Assembly (NCBI GenBank): GCA_937895775.1 | Contig: CALBLD010000094.1 | Location: 1 to 5,627, forward strand | Length of the DNA stretch: 5,627 nt | Reading direction: 5' to 3' | From: an uncultured Clostridia bacterium | Lineage (GTDB): Bacteria; Bacillota; Clostridia; Oscillospirales; CAG-272 | Shown: in pieces, positions 1 to 5,489 of the stretch | How positions within the stretch are numbered: position 1 is the first letter of the stretch | Layout: the number at the start of each line of letters is the position of its first letter | Notes under the pieces: generated by a model | What the model was told of the DNA's origin: nothing | Seen by the model: only the letters and a program-made list of their open reading frames with translations | Database searches by the model: none | Made by a program: the position numbers and the translations under genes

Positions 1-398
1 TGTTTTTTCTGCCTCTTTTCGTTTTCACGGTATTTTTTCAGAGCTTCTTCGTATTCCTCGCGGCGACGCTGTTCGTACAGTTTTCCGGTTTCGTCGAATA
101 TCTGAACAAGAGGCATCTTTTCGCCTCTTGCCTTTGCAAGCTTGCGGCGATCGAGAATAACCTTTCTTGCCGACGGCTTGACAAATACCCAGTGTTCAAA
201 GAAATTGACTATCGGATTGAGAATGTAAGCAACCACGGCTCCGATCAGAATTTTGAGTAATATGTCGTTGATCTTTCCGAAAAGATCGGAATACCTGTTT
301 TTGTCAATACCAAGGAGAAAATAAACGCATATAACCGCAAAAAGTACGACCATACATGCATATAAGGCGATTGTTGTGTATTTCTTGTTTTTTTTCAC
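1..398 (-). CDS. AI-2E (PerM-like) family transporter, N-terminal part, 3' end outside window
   Basis: This frame reads leftward from a GTG at 398-396 and stays open to the window edge (132 codons). The start is set by GGAGG at 406-410, seven bases upstream. Seen: a basic N-terminus, a hydrophobic segment at about residues 8-30, then a second at about 46-67 containing AYILNPIVNFFEHW. That second segment resembles the early 'Y.LNP.V' motif of the AI-2E family (PF01594), polytopic inner-membrane proteins with roles proposed in autoinducer-2 or ion export. Residues about 77-132 are hydrophilic and strongly charged, ending in an Arg/Glu/Lys-rich stretch (EQRRREEYEEALKKY). That is long for the cytoplasmic loop usually found here. 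The substrate cannot be inferred. The gene is divergent from the DUF362 gene and has its own promoter at 438-466. Family call moderately confident because only the first third or so is visible. Confidence 0.72.
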   Translation of the reverse strand, partial: MKKNKKYTTIALYACMVVLFAVICVYFLLGIDKNRYSDLFGKINDILLKILIGAVVAYILNPIVNFFEHWVFVKPSARKVILDRRKLAKARGEKMPLVQIFDETGKLYEQRRREEYEEALKKYRENEKRQKK

Positions 399-437
399 GT
401 TTTTTCCTCCGTTGTTTTATGAACCGTTCTTTTGTTT

Positions 438-466
438 ATTTTACATCATAAAAACAAAGAAATCAA
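438..466 (-). promoter_or_regulatory. Putative sigma-A promoter for the AI-2E family gene
   Basis: Read on the minus strand: -35 TTGATT (466-461), 17-bp spacer, -10 TAAAAT (443-438). A TG directly precedes the -10. The predicted transcript start near 431 gives a leader of about 33 nt that includes the GGAGG site. The -35 box lies inside one arm of the dyad at 461-490. Both hexamers and the spacing are identical to those of the opposing promoter. Confidence 0.6.
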
Positions 467-490
467 TAGATAAGACGAAATCTATTGATT
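461..490. repeat. Perfect 11-bp inverted repeat between divergent promoters (candidate operator)
   Basis: Arms AATCAATAGAT (461-471) and ATCTATTGATT (480-490) are perfect complements around an 8-nt centre. Pairing can extend outward through A/T bases and one G-T pair to about 456-495. Each arm contains the -35 box of one of the two divergent promoters, so a protein bound here could block both. No regulator is identified. The stem is A/T-rich with only two G-C pairs per 11, so a strong RNA terminator is less likely than a DNA site. Confidence 0.6.
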
Positions 491-513
491 TTTTTTGCTT
501 TCTGTGGTAAAAT
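485..513 (+). promoter_or_regulatory. Putative extended -10 promoter for the DUF362-ispE operon
   Basis: The -35 TTGATT (485-490), a 17-bp spacer and the -10 TAAAAT (508-513) are visible. The -10 is preceded by TGTGG, an exact match to the Gram-positive TRTGn extension. The predicted start near 520 gives a leader of about 30 nt. A second -10 candidate, TATAAT at 523-528, has only a poor -35 (TTCTGT, 500-505) but could give a shorter leader that still keeps the ribosome site at 538-542. Confidence 0.65.
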
Positions 514-531
514 CAGTGTGTTTATAATGTA

Positions 532-542
532 ATGATCGGGGA
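532..542 (+). promoter_or_regulatory. Shine-Dalgarno region of the DUF362 gene, identical to that of ispE
   Basis: ATGATCGGGGA occurs here, seven bases before the ATG at 550, and again at 1692-1702, eight bases before the ispE ATG. The functional core is GGGGA, weaker than the GGAGG or AAGGAG used by minus-strand genes in the window. In the second copy the same bases also supply the TGA stop of the upstream gene. Confidence 0.5.
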
Positions 543-549
543 TTGATTT

Positions 550-1695
550 ATGGAAGCCTCACGCTCGTCCGTTTGTATAAAAAAAGTAAGCGATTACAAC
601 ACTGTTGCAGTCACAAAAGCCGTTTCGGATATTCTGGATGCTCTCGGGTATAGCGGTGACTGCTTTGAGGGTAAAAAAGTAGTTATAAAACCCAATCTTG
701 TCAGAAAGATGGAGCCTGCCTGCGGCGGAACCACTCATCCGTCGTTCGTTTTTGCGGCGGCAAGTGTCGCAAAGGAAAGAGGAGCCGCCGATGTGCTGAT
801 AGCCGAAAGTCCGTCCGGACCATATAATGAAGGTGCGCTTCACGGGGCATATCGGGTATGCGGTATTGCGGATGCAACGTCGGAAGCGGGCGCATCGCTC
901 AATTTTGACTGCAATTCGGAATGGCTGAAGCTTGCGGGAGGAAAAAGGGTAAAACGCTTCCATATAATCAGACCCATAGCCGAAGCAGACGTGATAATCA
1001 ATCTGTCAAAACTCAAGACCCACGGTCTTACCACGCTTTCGGCAGCGGTAAAGAATCTGTTCGGAACTGTTCCCGGAACCGAAAAGCTTGAGATGCACGC
1101 ACGTTTTCCCGAGGTCGGCGATTTCTGCGGAATGATAGTCGATCTGTGCAGGCTTCATTACGAGCGTGCCGATATGATAAATATAGTCGATGCGGTAGTC
1201 GCCATGGAAGGTAACGGACCGACAAACGGCAAACCGAGAAAACTCGGTTTTGTCGTCGCCGGGAAAAACCCGTTTGCCGTCGATTATGTATGCGAAAAAT
1301 GCGTTTCGTTTGACGGAAAAACTCCGACAGTCGTTATTTCGGAATCGGAAGGACTTTTTTCACGCGATGCCGTTACACTTGTCGGAGAACCGATCGAAAA
1401 TGTGCGGGTAAACGACTTCGTAATGCCGGACAGCCGAAAGGGACTTGTCAGATTTCTCGCAAACGCACGTATAATGAAGCTTTTCGAGCCGCGTCCGACA
1501 GTAAACGGCTCAAAATGCGTTTGTTGTGGCGAATGTGTAAGATCATGCCCCAAAAAAACAATCACGCTTGATTTGAAAAAGCACAGGGCGGTCATAAATA
1601 CTGAAAACTGCATCAAATGTTTCTGCTGTCAGGAGCTTTGCCCGCATGATGCGGTAAAGATAAAGCGAAGCCTTATTGTTACAAATCTCAGATGA
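550..1695 (+). CDS. DUF362 domain protein with C-terminal 2[4Fe-4S] ferredoxin domain
   Basis: A 381-residue protein. Residues about 8-290 match the DUF362 family (PF04015) by eye: KVVIKPNLV near 42-50, THP near 62-64, and INLSKLKTH, then AAVKNLFG in the middle. The biochemical role of this family is not established. Residues 323-365 form a bacterial 2[4Fe-4S] ferredoxin module with two CxxCxxCxxxCP motifs: Cys323/326/329/333 before Pro334, and Cys354/357/360/364 before Pro365. No signal peptide or membrane segment is visible, so it is probably cytoplasmic. The ATG at 550 follows GGGGA (538-542) by seven bases. It is the first gene of an operon with ispE, 15 nt downstream. An electron-transfer role is inferred from the clusters only. 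Confidence 0.9.
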   Translation: MEASRSSVCIKKVSDYNTVAVTKAVSDILDALGYSGDCFEGKKVVIKPNLVRKMEPACGGTTHPSFVFAAASVAKERGAADVLIAESPSGPYNEGALHGAYRVCGIADATSEAGASLNFDCNSEWLKLAGGKRVKRFHIIRPIAEADVIINLSKLKTHGLTTLSAAVKNLFGTVPGTEKLEMHARFPEVGDFCGMIVDLCRLHYERADMINIVDAVVAMEGNGPTNGKPRKLGFVVAGKNPFAVDYVCEKCVSFDGKTPTVVISESEGLFSRDAVTLVGEPIENVRVNDFVMPDSRKGLVRFLANARIMKLFEPRPTVNGSKCVCCGECVRSCPKKTITLDLKKHRAVINTENCIKCFCCQELCPHDAVKIKRSLIVTNLR

Positions 1696-1710
1696 TCGGG
1701 GAAATATAAA

Positions 1711-2562
1711 ATGGAAACACAGAAAATATTCTGCCCGGCAAAGCTCAATTTCTTTCTTGAAGTCGGAGATTTGCGCCCGGACAACTATCATAATATCGAT
1801 TCGGTAATGCAGACGGTTGATCTTTGCGATATAGTTGAAGTCGGAATATCCGACGGCAACGGAAGGATAAACCTTAACTGCAATCTCCCGGAACTTTGCG
1901 ACCCGGACACCAATATTGCGGCAAAGGCGGCAAAAAAGTATCTTGAGGAAGCCGGGAAAAACGATGTTGACGTTTTTGTCGGAATTGAAAAGCATATCCC
2001 AGTTGCCGCCGGACTTGCAGGCGGATCGACCGATGCCGCAGGAGTTCTCCTGCTTATGAACAGGATGCTCGGAATGTTTGATGAAGCAAGGCTTTTGCGG
2101 ATAGGTGCGGCACTCGGCGCCGATCTGCCTTTCTGCATGATGAGAGGTGCGGCACGTGCGACCGGGATAGGTGATAAACTGGAGCGACTGCGCCCGCTCT
2201 CACGTGAGATCGCGATTGTAATAGCCGTCGGCGGCGAGCGCGTGTCAACTGCCGAGGCGTATCGGACGGTTACGCCCGGAACCGGAAGTGCAGACAGAAT
2301 GGCATCTCTGTTCGAAAGCGGAGATATTTACGGTATCTGCTCGGAAATGTATAATGCGTTTGAGAAGACGATCCCGGGCATGCGCCCGTATGTGCCGCTT
2401 GCAAAACATGTAATGATGGAGTACGGAGCAATTGCGGCAATGATGAGCGGAAGCGGTCCGTCGGTGTTCGGACTTTTCGGCGACCATGACCTTGCCGAGA
2501 GGGCGTGTGACGATCTCGCGCGCCGCGGCTATGAGTCGTTCGTCTCTTTTTCGACGATGTAG
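1711..2562 (+). CDS. ispE: 4-diphosphocytidyl-2-C-methyl-D-erythritol kinase
   Basis: A 283-residue cytosolic GHMP-family kinase of normal IspE length. It phosphorylates the 2-hydroxyl of CDP-methylerythritol with ATP, the fourth step of the non-mevalonate (MEP) isoprenoid pathway. Seen: PAKLNFFLEV at 9-18 with Lys11, the expected active-site lysine; NYHNIDSVMQTVDLCD at 25-40, the typical IspE 'YH...MQT..L.D' signature; the glycine-rich ATP loop PVAAGLAGGSTDAA at 97-110; GADLPF at 136-141 with catalytic Asp138; and the third GHMP motif SGSGPS at 246-251. All key residues are intact. The start has GGGGA (1698-1702) eight bases upstream. The gene follows the DUF362 gene by 15 nt and is probably co-transcribed. 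It ends with tandem TAG TAG, and its last 34 bp overlap the converging gene on the other strand. Confidence 0.96.
   Translation: METQKIFCPAKLNFFLEVGDLRPDNYHNIDSVMQTVDLCDIVEVGISDGNGRINLNCNLPELCDPDTNIAAKAAKKYLEEAGKNDVDVFVGIEKHIPVAAGLAGGSTDAAGVLLLMNRMLGMFDEARLLRIGAALGADLPFCMMRGAARATGIGDKLERLRPLSREIAIVIAVGGERVSTAEAYRTVTPGTGSADRMASLFESGDIYGICSEMYNAFEKTIPGMRPYVPLAKHVMMEYGAIAAMMSGSGPSVFGLFGDHDLAERACDDLARRGYESFVSFSTM
2529..2562. other. Tail-to-tail coding overlap of ispE and the hypothetical gene
   Basis: The ispE stop (TAG, 2560-2562) lies 34 bp beyond the stop of the opposing gene (TAG on the minus strand, 2531-2529). The DNA therefore encodes the last ten ispE codons plus stop on one strand and the last ten codons plus stop of the other gene on the opposite strand. 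No GC-rich hairpin with a T-run was seen near here for either operon, so read-through and antisense 3' ends are plausible. Confidence 0.85.
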
Positions 2563-3563
2563 TAGCAAAAGATGTCAATGAGAAGCTGTTTGCAGAATAA
2601 ATCGAATTCATCGGCTTTTACGGCACTCATGTACAGATCGGCGATCTTTCTCTGAAGTTCGTCGGTCTTTTTTGCGTTCCCGTAAAACAGCTCCGCGACA
2701 TCTTTTTTTAGCGAAAAAATCTTTTTTAGAGTCGACCGTTCCGACCTTATGTCATAGTCGATAAAGCGTTCCGTATTTATGATTCTGTCGGATTTGTCTG
2801 TCTTTTCCGTCCTGCCGATGTATGTGGAAATCTCCGGGATCCATACCCCGTATGTTTTTCCGGAACTGTCGGTGCATCCGGTGAAAGCATATTTTGCGTC
2901 CGCAAGCCGATCGCATATCCGCTCAAGGACAAACGGACATATTCCGTATCTGTCGGTGAATGAAATAACGTGTTCCGATCTTTCGGCAAATTCCTCGCTT
3001 GAAACGGGTCCGAAGGCTGTCGGTATGAATGAGATTCGGTATGAACCGCCGCCGACCTGCCGCGGTTCTCCGAACCGTGAGACAAGGCGTCCGGCAAATC
3101 TGTTCAGCTTGTCGGTGAGAATGTATTTGCGGACTGTCGATTCAAAGCTCTTTTCAAGATTGAAAAATGCGTCGGAAAGCTGTGAACTTGTGTAAGAAAG
3201 TTCTGCGGCGTCGGCAGACAGCTCTTTTACCGCGTCAGATATCCGACTGAGCCTGTCACGGTCGTATATATCGTAAAGCGATATGTCAATGCATCGGTGA
3301 TCGGGCGGCGTAATGCTTTTTTCGGCTGATACCGAGATAAAACCGCCGACGCGGACGGCTTTCACCCTGCCGCAGTTGTCAATAAGCAGTTCGGTCTTCA
3401 TACGGCGGTTTGATGCTTCCGCGGCTGTTTTCGAAATGACCGCCCGGTATGCTGCAAACTCTCCTCCGTGCAGATGTATCTGTAATTCTTCATCGCCGCA
3501 AGGCATGTCAAAAACCGTGTTATCGGAATGAAAATGCTCGGGAATGTAATAAAGTAACGGCAT
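2529..3563 (-). CDS. Hypothetical protein, 344 residues, last gene of the ppx operon
   Basis: I do not recognise this protein. The start at 3563 (MPLLYYIPEH) is chosen because AAGGAG (3574-3569) lies five bases upstream; an in-frame ATG at 3602 has no ribosome site and would add 13 residues. Seen: no signal peptide or clear membrane segment; a mixed N-terminal part (1-100); a helical-looking stretch at about 103-165 (ISDAVKELSADAAELS onward); a region with RYGICPFVLERICDRL (206-221) and GKTYGVWIPE (235-244); and a charged, helical C-terminus (280-344). Six Cys are scattered without a metal-binding spacing. It lies 51 nt after the TrmH-family gene, so co-transcription is likely. Its start codon sits in a large inverted repeat. 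Its 3' end overlaps ispE by 34 bp. Codon use and composition look like its neighbours. A real gene is likely; the function is unknown. Confidence 0.82.
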   Translation of the reverse strand: MPLLYYIPEHFHSDNTVFDMPCGDEELQIHLHGGEFAAYRAVISKTAAEASNRRMKTELLIDNCGRVKAVRVGGFISVSAEKSITPPDHRCIDISLYDIYDRDRLSRISDAVKELSADAAELSYTSSQLSDAFFNLEKSFESTVRKYILTDKLNRFAGRLVSRFGEPRQVGGGSYRISFIPTAFGPVSSEEFAERSEHVISFTDRYGICPFVLERICDRLADAKYAFTGCTDSSGKTYGVWIPEISTYIGRTEKTDKSDRIINTERFIDYDIRSERSTLKKIFSLKKDVAELFYGNAKKTDELQRKIADLYMSAVKADEFDLFCKQLLIDIFCYYIVEKETNDS

Positions 3564-3610
3564 ATGATCTCCTTTTCGGGAAAACCGGATTTGGTATATC
3601 ATATGCCGTT
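3556..3610 (-). repeat. Perfect 13-bp inverted repeat enclosing the ribosome site of the hypothetical gene
   Basis: Arms AACGGCATATGAT (3556-3568) and ATCATATGCCGTT (3598-3610) are exact complements around a 29-nt loop. In the minus-strand mRNA the 3' arm contains the start codon of the hypothetical gene (3563-3561), and the AAGGAG site (3574-3569) is the last part of the loop, directly beside the stem. The element lies almost wholly between the TrmH-family stop (3615) and this start. It could be a translation-control hairpin or a protein-binding dyad. There is no T-run, so it is not an intrinsic terminator. Confidence 0.7.
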
Positions 3611-3614
3611 TGAT

Positions 3615-4400
3615 TTATTTTGTTATACGGTTCTGCCTGAGTACCTCGAAGCAAAGGACTGTTGCCGCGGATGCGGCTGACAGTGCGAGCGGAAAATCAC
3701 GTCCGTATTCGATTTTTACATTCATGTCGGCGGCAGACGAAAGCACAGATGATATTCCTCTTCTTTCGCCTCCGATAATAAGAAGAAGCGGGGATGTCAG
3801 ATCGGAATTCCACATTGATACGGCATTGTCGGTGTCAGCACAGACTATGCGATATGATTTTGATCTGAACAGCTCAGGAAGCTCTTCGCGCACAGCGGTG
3901 TAAAGCGGGATAAGCTCGGAGGCTCCCGCAGATGAACGGCAGACCGCTCCCGCCGAATCAACAACCGATCTCTCGGGCAGAATAATACCGCTCGCACCCG
4001 ATGCATATACCGATCTGATCGCATATCCGAAGTTGTATGGGTCTTCAAGCCCGTCAAAAAGATAATATATCCCGTTTGCGGCAATGTCATCGCATGAAAT
4101 CCGCCTTAAAGTCCGCTTTGTGCATGAGGTGATTATTCCGCCGTGACTTGATCCTTCGGCAAGTGAATCGATGAAATCACGGTCGGCGTATTCGATCTCA
4201 AAGTCAAGCTCGTGACTCATTGCACGGATGAACGAAAGATGCCTGCCGTTTGCCGTCTTTTTTTTGCGGTCAAACCAGACCTTGTTGATTTTTCGGTCGG
4301 AAACTCCCGATCTGATTCCCGAAACAACGCTTCGGAAAGATATCATCCCCTCCATGATGTCAAGGTCGGTGACCGTGTTGCTGTTCTGATCCGGAGTCAT
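3615..4400 (-). CDS. TrmH/SpoU-family RNA 2'-O-methyltransferase (RlmB-like)
   Basis: A 261-residue SPOUT-class enzyme expected to transfer methyl from S-adenosylmethionine to a ribose 2'-OH in tRNA or rRNA; the target is not predictable here. Residues about 17-95 match the SpoU substrate-binding domain, ending in the 'HQG' counterpart SHGGIIT (85-91). The trefoil-knot catalytic domain follows: motif 1 DGLEDPYNFGYAIRS (116-130) with Asn123 and Arg129, and motif 2 LLLIIGGERRGIS (205-217) with Glu212. Motif 3, usually SLNVSVA, reads PLALSAA (237-243), so the conserved Ser and Asn are replaced by Pro237 and Ala239. The start overlaps the ppx stop as ATGA, which indicates translational coupling; a GAAGG lies 12 bases upstream inside ppx. 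Family call strong; the exact activity is uncertain. Confidence 0.9.
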   Translation of the reverse strand: MTPDQNSNTVTDLDIMEGMISFRSVVSGIRSGVSDRKINKVWFDRKKKTANGRHLSFIRAMSHELDFEIEYADRDFIDSLAEGSSHGGIITSCTKRTLRRISCDDIAANGIYYLFDGLEDPYNFGYAIRSVYASGASGIILPERSVVDSAGAVCRSSAGASELIPLYTAVREELPELFRSKSYRIVCADTDNAVSMWNSDLTSPLLLIIGGERRGISSVLSSAADMNVKIEYGRDFPLALSAASAATVLCFEVLRQNRITK

Positions 4401-5338
4401 ATTGTAAATTTACCTTCTTTGCCAATGATTGATTTTATGTAGCTTGCTCTGATGCCCGCCTCGGTTACCTCAATGTCGGTGTTCCCGGTAATCTCCATAA
4501 GTGAAAGGATGGCGGCAGCGGCGGGAGCTACCGTGTGGATGCGCGTCGGAAGTATGCGCAGAAGCGTTTGCTTTACAGTTTCATCACAGTCGGCGATGCG
4601 CTTTGTGACAGAGCGGAGATCTTCGGCGGAAAGCGTGCAGGGCAGAGTCGGGCAGATGTCCGTCCCGTCTGCCGGAGAATGTATGAGCTGTGCGAGCGCA
4701 CGACCCGAGCCGCCGTTTATGTAAAGCTCCGGAAAGCCGTCCCGGATAAATCCGGCAGTCAGAAACTCCGAGCGGGCATATTCGCCTATGCGTTCCAGCT
4801 CGTCTGCGGTCGGAAGAATGTTTCTGACAAATTTACGGTAAAGAATCAGTGCGCCGAAAGGAAGTGAACGGCTGCTTATCGGAGTCCGCTTGTCAAAGGC
4901 AATGACCTCTGTCGATCCGCCGCCCATGTCAAGGAGCAACCCTCTGCGGTCGGTACCCGTGACCGACATGAGCGACTCGAATGTCAGCATTGCCTCGCGC
5001 TCTCCCGAGATCAGATCGATCGTAAGTCCGGTTCCGGAATATATCTCCTGCCGGAGCTTTTCGAAATCCGAAACAGAGCGAAGTGCAGCCGTCGCAAAGG
5101 CGTATATCCTGTCCGACGGACATCCGCAGGACAGCGCAAATTCGGAAAGGGTGTTGAGTGCGTCGATCAGTATCATTGTTCCCGCCTGCGTGAGAACTCC
5201 GTTTTTTATGTGTCCGATCAGACCTGCGGGGACGGTTTTTCTGAAAGATTCGGTCGGTTGGATATTGCTGTCCGCGTCAAAATCAAAGACCGATATCTTG
5301 ATTGTGTTTGACCCTATGTCGATAGCAGATATTTTCAT
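4397..5338 (-). CDS. Ppx/GppA family phosphatase (exopolyphosphatase or pppGpp phosphohydrolase-like)
   Basis: A 313-residue member of the ASKHA-fold Ppx/GppA family (PF02541). Members release phosphate from polyphosphate or from guanosine pentaphosphate; sequence alone does not separate the two here. Seen: phosphate-1 loop AIDIGSNTIK (5-14); TAALRS (83-88); ISGEREA (110-116), where Glu113 or Glu115 is at the expected catalytic-glutamate position; phosphate-2 loop LLLDMGGGSTEV (134-145); and a C-terminal NGGSGRALAQL (208-218). The length fits the short two-domain form without the C-terminal HD-like domains of E. coli Ppx. The start at 5338 has GAGGG (5351-5347) eight bases upstream; a TTG five codons earlier overlaps that site and is rejected. 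It is the first gene of a three-gene operon, and its TGA overlaps the next ATG. It is probably cytosolic. Confidence 0.93.
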   Translation of the reverse strand: MKISAIDIGSNTIKISVFDFDADSNIQPTESFRKTVPAGLIGHIKNGVLTQAGTMILIDALNTLSEFALSCGCPSDRIYAFATAALRSVSDFEKLRQEIYSGTGLTIDLISGEREAMLTFESLMSVTGTDRRGLLLDMGGGSTEVIAFDKRTPISSRSLPFGALILYRKFVRNILPTADELERIGEYARSEFLTAGFIRDGFPELYINGGSGRALAQLIHSPADGTDICPTLPCTLSAEDLRSVTKRIADCDETVKQTLLRILPTRIHTVAPAAAAILSLMEITGNTDIEVTEAGIRASYIKSIIGKEGKFTI

Positions 5339-5354
5339 ACAGATAACCCTCAAA

Positions 5355-5371
5355 GCGGCGAAAAATGCCGC
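5355..5371 (-). promoter_or_regulatory. GC hairpin at the 5' end of the ppx operon leader
   Basis: GCGGC (5355-5359) and GCCGC (5367-5371) form a 5-bp all-GC stem with a 7-nt loop. With a transcript start predicted near 5374, the hairpin would be almost the first structure of the mRNA, just before the GAGGG ribosome site. It may protect the 5' end or tune translation. Only three T follow it in the mRNA sense, so termination is unlikely. Confidence 0.45.
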
Positions 5372-5380
5372 GTTTTCTTT

Positions 5381-5409
5381 ATAATATCACAAAAAAATCG
5401 GTTCGTAAA
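5381..5409 (-). promoter_or_regulatory. Putative extended -10 promoter of the ppx operon
   Basis: Read on the minus strand: -35 TTTACG (5409-5404), 17-bp spacer, -10 TATTAT (5386-5381). The -10 is preceded by TGTGA, an exact TRTGn extension. The predicted start is about 35 nt upstream of the ppx ATG. It would drive ppx, the TrmH-family gene and the hypothetical gene together. Confidence 0.65.
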
Positions 5410-5430
5410 TAGTTTTTTTATTTTTTGTGA
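5387..5430. repeat. Inverted repeat TCACAAAAAA / TTTTTTGTGA in the ppx-sigK intergenic region
   Basis: Perfect 10-bp arms at 5387-5396 and 5421-5430 are separated by 24 bp. The left arm overlaps the TGTG extension of the ppx promoter and the spacer includes its -35. It could be a regulator site. The arms are mostly A or T tracts, so chance or general A/T richness is also possible. Confidence 0.35.
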
Positions 5431-5432
5431 GA

Positions 5433-5461
5433 TTCTATTGTTTTCGGCTTCCATATATAAT
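5433..5461 (+). promoter_or_regulatory. Putative promoter of the SigK-like gene
   Basis: TATAAT at 5456-5461 matches the -10 consensus. Seventeen bases upstream, TTCTAT (5433-5438) is a poor -35. The overlapping CATATATAAT (5452-5461) partly resembles the CATAnnnT-type -10 used by the mother-cell sigma factor SigE, which controls sigK in Bacillus. No convincing SigE -35 was found at the usual distance, so the sigma class is unresolved. Confidence 0.4.
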
Positions 5462-5489
5462 GGAACAGATGACAACAGGAAAGGATCTG

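Noticed and set aside
456..495. A/T-rich hairpin followed by T-run as an intrinsic terminator.
   Set aside because: It lies between two divergent gene starts, has very few G-C pairs, and its arms coincide with two -35 boxes. A promoter/operator reading explains it better.
559..963. 134-codon open frame on the minus strand opposite the DUF362 gene.
   Set aside because: It is antisense to conserved DUF362 sequence, and its residue composition is typical of a shadow frame.
1543..1995. 150-codon open frame on the minus strand across the DUF362-ispE junction.
   Set aside because: It lies antisense to two well-supported genes and has no recognisable protein motif; it is a shadow frame.
3564..3602. 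Upstream ATG at 3602 as the start of the hypothetical protein.
   Set aside because: It has no ribosome site, while AAGGAG sits five bases before the ATG at 3563. The extra 13 residues would come from the loop and arm of the inverted repeat.
5339..5353. TTG at 5353 as the ppx start.
   Set aside because: It overlaps the GAGGG ribosome site, and the family normally begins a few residues before the AIDIGSNT motif, as the ATG at 5338 does.
5355..5380. GC hairpin plus GTTTTCTTT as a plus-strand terminator.
   Set aside because: No plus-strand gene ends upstream; it lies in the leader of the minus-strand ppx operon. It could only stop antisense transcripts.
4890..5384. 164-codon open frame on the plus strand opposite ppx.
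   Set aside because: It is antisense to the conserved Ppx/GppA motifs and has no family features.
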